Shown piece by piece: positions 1 through 5,919 of a stretch of 5,919 nt of DNA (positions are counted from its first letter, which is position 1; each line of letters starts with the position of its first letter). A program made the translations under genes and the position numbers. Below the pieces are notes generated by a model that was given only the letters and a program-made list of their open reading frames with translations, ran no database searches and was not told the origin of the DNA. Origin of the DNA: JBEVEP01 sp040512755 (lineage in GTDB: Bacteria; Pseudomonadota; Alphaproteobacteria; Rhizobiales; Rhizobiaceae); assembly GCA_040512755.1 (NCBI GenBank), contig JBEVEP010000183.1, positions 1 through 5,919 of the forward strand, written 5' to 3'.

Positions 1-70
1 CGCGCGATGGCGGCGCATCATAGCTGCGTTCAAGGACGATCGTTGCGTGCACGGCCTTTTGCTCGGTCAT
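1..70 (-). CDS. SRPBCC/AHSA1-like START-domain protein, N-terminal fragment
   Basis: Only the first 23 codons are in the window; the gene runs off the left edge. The peptide begins MTEQKAVHATIVLERSYDAP, which resembles the first beta strand and the 'R.ydAPp..vf.a' opening of AHSA1-type SRPBCC proteins, a fold with a deep hydrophobic ligand pocket. The ATG at 70 is preceded on the minus strand by AAGGGAGAAG, a good ribosome binding site at normal spacing. It is the last visible gene of the minus-strand cluster with GST, ArsR and a RibD-C-family gene. ArsR and SRPBCC genes are often neighbours, which supports the call. The ligand is unknown. The family assignment rests on a short peptide plus context and is therefore moderate. 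Confidence 0.7.
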   Translation of the reverse strand, partial: MTEQKAVHATIVLERSYDAPPSR

Positions 71-88
71 TTGACTTCTCCCTTTGTC

Positions 89-110
89 AAAAAAGCCGCG
101 CCAGGCAGCT
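89..110 (-). terminator. Weak intrinsic terminator or attenuator between two genes of the cluster
   Basis: Read on the minus strand, AGCTGC and GCGGCT can pair (six pairs, one of them G-T) around the loop CTGGC, and the stem is followed at once by a run of T residues (A89-A94 on the plus strand, one of them in the stem). It lies 23 bases after the stop codon of the RibD-C-family gene and 18 bases before the SRPBCC start. The stem is short, so termination is probably partial; it may lower expression of the SRPBCC gene relative to the upstream genes. Confidence 0.45.
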
Positions 111-133
111 GGTTGGTTGCTTACGCCGGTGAG

Positions 134-682
134 TCACAGCGCGGGCTCGGGAGCATAGTGAAGGATCACAACGCCGGACTTGAGCGGCCTCACCTCGAGC
201 AGCTTCAGGCCGCGCCTGTGCGGGCTATCCTTGAACATGGGGCTTCCGCGCCCAAGGAGAACGGGGTTGATCCCGATTCTATACTCGTCGACCAGGTCGC
301 GCTCGATCAGGGTCGAAGCGAGATCGGCGCTTCCAAAGACGAATATGTCGCCACCGGCTCCCCTTTTCAGTCTGGACACCTCTTCGGGAACGTCGTCCTT
401 GATGAGCGTTGTATTGTTCCAGTCAGTACCCTCCATTGTGCGTGAGAAGACGAACTTCTCGATGCGGTTCATGAAATCGGCAATCCGGCCATGTTCCGAT
501 GGCCAGTACCCCGCCATCAGCTCGTAAGTGACTCGGCCGAAGAGCAGTGTTCCAGCTTCCACCTGTGTTTCGTGGATGTACCTTTCGAGTTCCTCCTCGA
601 ACACGAACCAGCTGATGTCGCGCTCTGGCCCCTCGAAGAACCCGTCCACCGTAACCATGTCCCACATGATGACTTTTCGCAT
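134..682 (-). CDS. Dihydrofolate reductase family protein (RibD C-terminal domain)
   Basis: This 182-residue protein matches the stand-alone RibD_C/DHFR-like family in length and motifs. Visible are the N-terminal strand with TVDGFFEG (residues 11-18), GRVTYELMAGYW (49-60), FVFGSADLAS (114-123) and LVDEYRIGINPVLLGRG (130-146), the family's typical nucleotide-binding and dimer-core segments. Members have an NADPH-binding alpha/beta fold, but most, including this one, have no proven substrate, and true folate reduction should not be assumed. The ATG at 682 has AAGGAAG five bases upstream. It starts 36 bases after the ArsR stop codon, so it is probably cotranscribed with GST and arsR. No signal peptide or membrane segment is seen, so it should be cytoplasmic. 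Family call is secure; function is open. Confidence 0.9.
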   Translation of the reverse strand: MRKVIMWDMVTVDGFFEGPERDISWFVFEEELERYIHETQVEAGTLLFGRVTYELMAGYWPSEHGRIADFMNRIEKFVFSRTMEGTDWNNTTLIKDDVPEEVSRLKRGAGGDIFVFGSADLASTLIERDLVDEYRIGINPVLLGRGSPMFKDSPHRRGLKLLEVRPLKSGVVILHYAPEPAL

Positions 683-718
683 CGTTTCTTCCTTTCGATA
701 GGCCGGGCAGATGTGAAC

Positions 719-1066
719 TCATGACCTGCTTTTGGGGTGGGCAATCTGCCTGGCGAGATAATCGCCGAGCCGGTCAAGGCGGCGCTCCCAGCTCGTCCGC
801 CTTTCTGATATCCACTTCTCAGCCATGCGGAGCGCCTTGGGCTCGATCCGGCAGGTCCGAACGCGACCGGTTTTTTCGGAATGGACAAGCCCGCTCGCCT
901 CGAGCAGTTGCAGGTGCTGCATCACCGCTGGCAGTGACATGTCCAGCGGCTGAGCCAGCTCGCTGACCGAAGCCGGTCCCCGGCTCAGCCGCTCGACCAT
1001 CATCCGCCGTGCGGGGTCGGCCAGAGCCTGGAACATGAGGTCGAGCTGGGCGGAATCGTGGAACAT
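719..1066 (-). CDS. ArsR-family winged helix-turn-helix transcriptional regulator
   Basis: The 115-residue protein is of normal size for an ArsR repressor. The first helices read MFQALADPARRMMVERL (residues 11-27), followed by the helix-turn-helix ASVSELAQPLDMSLPAVMQH (32-51) and recognition helix end LQLLEASGLV, then the wing HSEKTGRVRTCRIEP (62-76). The metal-site motif ELCVCDL of classical ArsR/SmtB sensors is absent and the only cysteine is C72, so a metal inducer is unlikely. The C-terminal helix (AEKWISERRTSWERRLDRL, 82-100) is of the type seen in ArsR proteins paired with SRPBCC genes. The start at 1066 was chosen over upstream in-frame codons because those lie inside the GST gene; it is four bases after the GST stop with GAGGAA overlapping the GST end, implying translational coupling. 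It probably represses the promoter at 1795-1823 (inference). Confidence 0.92.
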   Translation of the reverse strand: MFHDSAQLDLMFQALADPARRMMVERLSRGPASVSELAQPLDMSLPAVMQHLQLLEASGLVHSEKTGRVRTCRIEPKALRMAEKWISERRTSWERRLDRLGDYLARQIAHPKSRS

Positions 1067-1070
1067 TCTC

Positions 1071-1733
1071 TCAGCTTTCCTCGTCCTTGATTGGGAAAAG
1101 TCCGAAATAGGGTTGCGCCTCGGCGACCACGCGGGCGACGGACGCTCGCGCGAGCAAACGCTCAAGATATGCGGCTGTACGCGGGTGAACTTTGCCCAGC
1201 GGCGCGACCTTGTTCGCATAGAAGAGGGCAGGGAAGGCGGCGCAATCAGCGAGGCTAAAATCGTCACCGAGAGCCCACCGTTTGCTTGCCATGTCCTCCT
1301 CGATAAAATTGTAGGACGAAGCTATTTCTCCGAGTGCAAGCTCGACGCCATGCGGATCGTTCTTGCCCGGAGGGCGCAGCCGGTCGGTGACGACCTTTTG
1401 CATGGGTTCATGAACATAACGATCGTAGAAACGGTCTTGCAGGCGGGCTTCCAGAGCCATCTCGGGATCGGATGGCAGGAGTTGGACCGGGCCGGGATAG
1501 TGGCGAGCAAGGTATTCAATGATGATTGTCGATTCCGGGATCGTCCGCCCCCTCGCATCGTCTCGCAGTACGGGGAATTTGCCGACAGGCCAGATCTTGA
1601 GAAAAGCGGCTCGCGAGGCCTCGTCCATCAGATCCACGATGATCGGCTCGAAGCTCGTTTGGTTTTCATAGAGGCCGATCAGCACCTTCCAGCAGAAGGA
1701 CGCCAGCGGGTGGTAGTAGAGCTTCAAGGACAT
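1071..1733 (-). CDS. Glutathione S-transferase family protein
   Basis: A 220-residue cytosolic GST of usual length. The N-terminal thioredoxin-like domain (about 1-80) shows LYYHPLASFCWKV with S12 and C14 in the catalytic-residue region, VGKFPVLRDD containing the cis-proline P54, and PESTIIIEYL with E67-S68 that normally holds the gamma-glutamyl part of glutathione. The all-helical C-terminal domain (about 95-210) contains FSLADCAAFPAL (159-170), the conserved N-capping box with D163. The ATG at 1733 is preceded by GAAGGGAGGC, a strong ribosome binding site. It is the first gene of the minus-strand cluster and is four bases from arsR. GSTs of this kind conjugate or isomerise electrophiles; the substrate cannot be told from sequence. 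A role with the downstream genes in handling a small organic compound is an inference from context. Confidence 0.93.
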   Translation of the reverse strand: MSLKLYYHPLASFCWKVLIGLYENQTSFEPIIVDLMDEASRAAFLKIWPVGKFPVLRDDARGRTIPESTIIIEYLARHYPGPVQLLPSDPEMALEARLQDRFYDRYVHEPMQKVVTDRLRPPGKNDPHGVELALGEIASSYNFIEEDMASKRWALGDDFSLADCAAFPALFYANKVAPLGKVHPRTAAYLERLLARASVARVVAEAQPYFGLFPIKDEES

Positions 1734-1776
1734 GGAAGCCTCCCTTCTGTCTACATTACCTTTCGATACCTGAAAT

Positions 1777-1845
1777 CAGTAAAGCCGTTACTTAACTATC
1801 GACGCTTCGCCGCCAAATGTCAATTGTTAAGTTTCTGCTTTACTG
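1777..1845. repeat. Imperfect inverted repeat embracing the GST promoter; likely operator
   Basis: The arm CAGTAAAGCCGTTACTTAAC (1777-1796) and the reverse complement of 1826-1845 (CAGTAAAGCAGAAACTTAAC) agree at 17 of 20 positions. Similarity continues inward (TATCGAC at 1797-1803 against AATTGAC, 5 of 7), leaving a 15-base centre. Farther out, TACCTTTC (1757-1764) is matched by GAAAGGTA (1853-1860), with unequal spacers of 12 and 8 bases. The left arm contains its own smaller dyad GTAA-N5-TTAC. The arms flank a promoter, which fits two sites for one regulator, most simply the ArsR protein encoded in the operon. A degenerate palindromic mobile-element remnant is the main alternative. Confidence 0.7.
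1795..1823 (-). promoter_or_regulatory. Sigma70-type promoter of the GST-arsR cluster
   Basis: On the minus strand TTGACA (plus 1818-1823) is a perfect -35 element, followed by a 17-base spacer and GATAGT (plus 1795-1800), which matches four of six -10 positions. Transcription would begin near 1788, giving a leader of about 55 bases before the GST ATG. The -10 element overlaps the left repeat arm by two bases and the right arm lies just upstream of the -35, an arrangement suited to repression. Confidence 0.65.
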
Positions 1846-1881
1846 TTTGTGTGAAAGGTATCCAAGAAGTCCTTTCTTCGA

Positions 1882-1901
1882 ACGGATCAGATCGTATCCG
1901 T
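1882..1901. repeat. Short inverted repeat in the intergenic region
   Basis: ACGGAT (1882-1887) and ATCCGT (1896-1901) form perfect six-base arms around an eight-base centre. It lies between the Host_attach stop codon (minus strand) and the GST promoter. It may be a hairpin or a binding site; there is no T tract, so it is not a classical terminator. Six-base arms of this kind can arise by chance. Confidence 0.3.
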
Positions 1902-1966
1902 AACGAACGTCCGGTGAACCACTCAGCCACAAACCGCTGGCGAACTCACGGCGCGTCGCCGGCGCG

Positions 1967-2416
1967 CTACGAAGCTTGCAGAATTTTCTCTATCTCAGCT
2001 ACCGGGTGGTTGGTCAGCGTCTTGGGAACTTCGGCGGCGATACGATCAAGGACATCTTTTGCGAAGTGCTTGCGTAGCTCGCCGAGAACCAGAGGTGGCG
2101 CGACCAGAATAATTTTCTGAAACCTGTCCCGTTGCGCGAGCATGGACAGCCGTTCTGCGATCTCGGTGGCGAAGCGCTCTTTCCCAATCCTATGCCAGTC
2201 CGTTTCCTCAAATCCGCTCTTGTGCGCGCCGGTCGCGTCGCGATAGCGGCCCGGCCGATCTGTGCCCTGTTCTCGGGTCTCTGGATTCTCCTCGTGCATT
2301 TCGCAGACAAGTGTGAGGTCGGGATAGGTTACGTCGCCCTTGTTCTTCAGAAACAGGGCTTTTTCGCCGTCTGCGATCAGCACCCAGATTCCGCGGTCGA
2401 GTTCGATATAAGCCAT
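1967..2416 (-). CDS. Host attachment protein family (Host_attach) protein
   Basis: The 149-residue product fits the family annotated as 'protein required for attachment to host cells', common in rhizobia and other alphaproteobacteria. The N-terminal strand DRGIWVLIADGEKALFLKNK (residues 7-26) is its hallmark; a variable, charged middle (about 44-77, rich in E, R, G) is followed by a helix FATEIAERLSMLAQRDRFQKI and the strand ILVAPPLVLGELRKHF, then a C-terminal helical tail. No signal peptide or membrane segment is visible, so a direct surface adhesin role is doubtful; family members are thought to share a release-factor-like fold. The ATG at 2416 is chosen because GAAAGGG precedes it and the family motif begins directly after it; an in-frame upstream start at 2491 would add 25 unrelated residues. 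A stress-type promoter lies about 90 bases upstream. It is a single-gene unit. Confidence 0.85.
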   Translation of the reverse strand: MAYIELDRGIWVLIADGEKALFLKNKGDVTYPDLTLVCEMHEENPETREQGTDRPGRYRDATGAHKSGFEETDWHRIGKERFATEIAERLSMLAQRDRFQKIILVAPPLVLGELRKHFAKDVLDRIAAEVPKTLTNHPVAEIEKILQAS

Positions 2417-2502
2417 CGAAATCCCTTTCTCGCCAATGCGGTGGTCAAGATTGCGCACATCGTGAACCCGGGAATTTTGACGTCCTTGCACCCTGCCAAA
2501 CT

Positions 2503-2527
2503 AACGTCGCGCGGGGCGACGTGTTCC
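2503..2527 (-). promoter_or_regulatory. EcfG/RpoE2-type general stress promoter of the Host_attach gene
   Basis: On the minus strand GGAAC (plus 2523-2527) is followed after exactly 16 bases by CGTT (plus 2503-2506), the published consensus for the alphaproteobacterial general-stress sigma factor (GGAAC-N16/17-CGTT). The direction and distance suit the Host_attach gene: transcription would start near 2496, about 80 bases before the ATG at 2416. The spacer is occupied by a seven-base dyad (ACGTCGC and GCGACGT, 2504-2522). Confidence 0.6.
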
Positions 2528-2711
2528 GGCGAATTTATGGGGCCAGAAGAGGGTTGATGGTCGGGGCTCGACGAGCTTTGATCGAGGAAACCGTCGTACC
2601 CGGAGACAAACCGGGCTTGGCATCGCTGCGCTGCAGCAACACCCCCTTGGTTGTGCAAGCTGCCCGATGAGGGGTTTGGAATGTGCAGGCGGCGGACCAG
2701 TTCGCAACTTG

Positions 2712-2726
2712 GAGAATATTATTCTC
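2712..2726. promoter_or_regulatory. Perfect 15-bp palindrome upstream of cysG, likely operator
   Basis: GAGAATATTATTCTC is a perfect palindrome around a single central base, in an A/T-rich patch within GC-rich surroundings. It contains TATTAT (2717-2722), which matches five of six bases of a -10 element, though no good -35 is seen 16-18 bases upstream. It lies 117 bases before the cysG ATG. A dimeric repressor, for example an Rrf2-family sulfur or iron-sulfur regulator, would fit, but the regulator is not in the window and this is an inference. Confidence 0.5.
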
Positions 2727-2780
2727 ACGCCTGAGTGGTTCTCGGAAAAGCGATTGCTCGCGAGATTTCGCCGCGCGACT

Positions 2781-2819
2781 GCATTCCTTCTGTTTTTGGG
2801 GCCTCGCCAGTAGAAATGC
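2781..2819 (+). promoter_or_regulatory. Imperfect stem-loop in the cysG leader
   Basis: GCATTCCTTCTG (2781-2792) can pair with CAGTAGAAATGC (2808-2819) at 10 of 12 positions around a 15-base loop that begins with five T residues. It ends 11 bases before the cysG ribosome binding site GGAG (2831-2834). The GGAG itself lies in a small possible hairpin CGGA/TCCG (2830-2842). This may be a post-transcriptional control element; it matches no riboswitch class I recognise. Confidence 0.35.
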
Positions 2820-2843
2820 GGCCTGATCCCGGAGACTGTCCGT

Positions 2844-4285
<1,442 letters not shown>

Positions 4286-4289
<4 letters not shown>

Positions 4290-4594
4290 AGGTCCTGACA
4301 GCCAATCGCCTCCTCGATGGCGAGGCAGTTTGGTATGCAACGGATCATTCCTGGTCCGAAACGATCACCGGCGCGCAGGTTGCGCATGACAAGACGGACG
4401 AGGAACGCCTGGCTGCGATCGGCAAGGCAGCGTTTCTCGACAACCGGGTCGTCGATGTGGACCTGATCGACGTCGACATCGTTGACGGAGAAATTGTGCC
4501 GCACCGTTTGCGTGAACGTATTCGCGCTGCAGGCCCGACCAACCGCCACGATCTCGGCAAGCAGGCTCGTCCGGTGATTTTCCGGGCAGCGTAA
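4286..4594 (+). CDS. DUF2849 domain-containing protein
   Basis: A 102-residue protein of the DUF2849 family, recognised from the opening KVLTANRLLDGEAVWY (2-17), the acidic middle VVDVDLIDVDIVDGEIVPHR (55-74) and its fixed place between cysG and the sulfite reductase gene in Rhizobiales. Its start overlaps the cysG stop by four bases (ATGA), and GAGGGAG lies about nine bases upstream. There are no cysteines, so it is not a ferredoxin or iron-sulfur carrier. It has no signal peptide or membrane segment. Its biochemical role is unknown. Strict coupling to siroheme synthesis and the siroheme enzyme makes a helper role possible, such as assembly, cofactor delivery or electron-donor docking, but nothing in the sequence proves it. 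Confidence 0.88.
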
Positions 4595-4626
4595 GGGATG
4601 GCCCGGAAGGGTACGGAAGGACTGAG

Positions 4627-5919
<1,293 letters not shown>

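Larger units (their letters stand above)
2417..2843. other. Divergent intergenic region between Host_attach gene and cysG
   Basis: This 427-base stretch carries control signals for two divergent genes: an EcfG-like promoter (2503-2527, minus strand), a perfect palindrome (2712-2726) and a stem-loop before cysG (2781-2819). Between about 2530 and 2700 I see no convincing gene. Two small hairpins are present there, CCCGG/CCGGG (2599-2615) and GCTGC/GCAGC (2625-2637), neither followed by a T tract. No recognisable transposase or tRNA sequence was found in it. Confidence 0.6.

Noticed and set aside
719..1267. Longer form of the ArsR protein starting inside the GST gene.
   Set aside because: The added 67 residues have no ArsR similarity and are an out-of-frame reading of GST; the start at 1066 gives the family's usual length.
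1875..1935. tRNA-like stretch on the minus strand: GTGGCTGAGTGGTT resembles a serine tRNA D-arm and CCGTTCGAAG resembles a T-loop.
   Set aside because: No acceptor stem, D-stem or anticodon arm can be paired around it, and the CCA end is missing. At most a chance likeness or a very decayed fragment.
1950..1970. GC-rich palindromic stretch at the Host_attach stop codon (CGGCG/CGCCG and GCGCG/CGCGC pairings).
   Set aside because: It overlaps the stop codon, allows competing short stems and has no T tract on the minus strand, so it is not supported as a terminator.
1035..2120. Long plus-strand open frame of 361 codons across the GST, ArsR start and intergenic region.
   Set aside because: It is antisense to clear GST coding sequence and to the end of the Host_attach gene, crosses a promoter, and has no recognisable domain. 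An artefact of high GC content.
2557..2670. Short plus-strand ORF of 37 codons (MVGARRALIEET...) with GAGGG just upstream.
   Set aside because: The spacing of GAGGG to the ATG is only three bases, the peptide resembles nothing I know and no conservation can be judged. Not supported as a gene.

Overview
The window looks like chromosomal DNA from an alphaproteobacterium of the Rhizobiales, probably close to the Mesorhizobium/Aminobacter/Rhizobium group. This rests on high GC coding sequence, the gene order cysG - DUF2849 gene - ferredoxin-type sulfite reductase, and a Host_attach-family gene. The genus is inferred from protein character only; no database was searched.

Left part (1-1860), read on the minus strand: a compact four-gene cluster running from 1733 down to the left edge. 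It encodes a glutathione S-transferase, an ArsR-type winged-helix regulator, a RibD-C/dihydrofolate-reductase-family protein and the first 23 residues of a START-like (SRPBCC/AHSA1) protein. A good sigma70-type promoter (TTGACA, 17 bp, GATAGT) sits in the loop side of a large imperfect inverted repeat (1777-1845), which makes the repeat a strong operator candidate. A terminator-like hairpin with an A/T tract lies between the third and fourth genes. ArsR genes paired with SRPBCC genes are a known arrangement; a leading GST and an intervening reductase-like gene suggest a small inducible detoxification or modification unit with unknown inducer and substrate.

Middle (1967-2843): a single minus-strand gene of the 'required for attachment to host cells' family, preceded by a perfect-core match to the alphaproteobacterial general-stress (EcfG/RpoE2) promoter pattern GGAAC-N16-CGTT. 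The 427-base divergent intergenic region also holds a perfect 15-bp palindrome and a leader stem-loop in front of cysG.

Right part (2844-5919), plus strand: an assimilatory sulfur operon. cysG encodes a fused siroheme synthase (SUMT plus dehydrogenase/ferrochelatase). It overlaps a DUF2849 gene by ATGA, followed after 32 bases by a nitrite/sulfite reductase hemoprotein cut by the right edge. CysG makes the siroheme that the reductase needs for six-electron reduction of sulfite to sulfide; the DUF2849 protein has no known function but its position ties it to this step.

I found no tRNA, rRNA, CRISPR array or intact mobile element. The least expected signals are regulatory: the promoter-embracing inverted repeat, the stress-type promoter with a dyad in its spacer, and the palindrome and leader hairpin before cysG.
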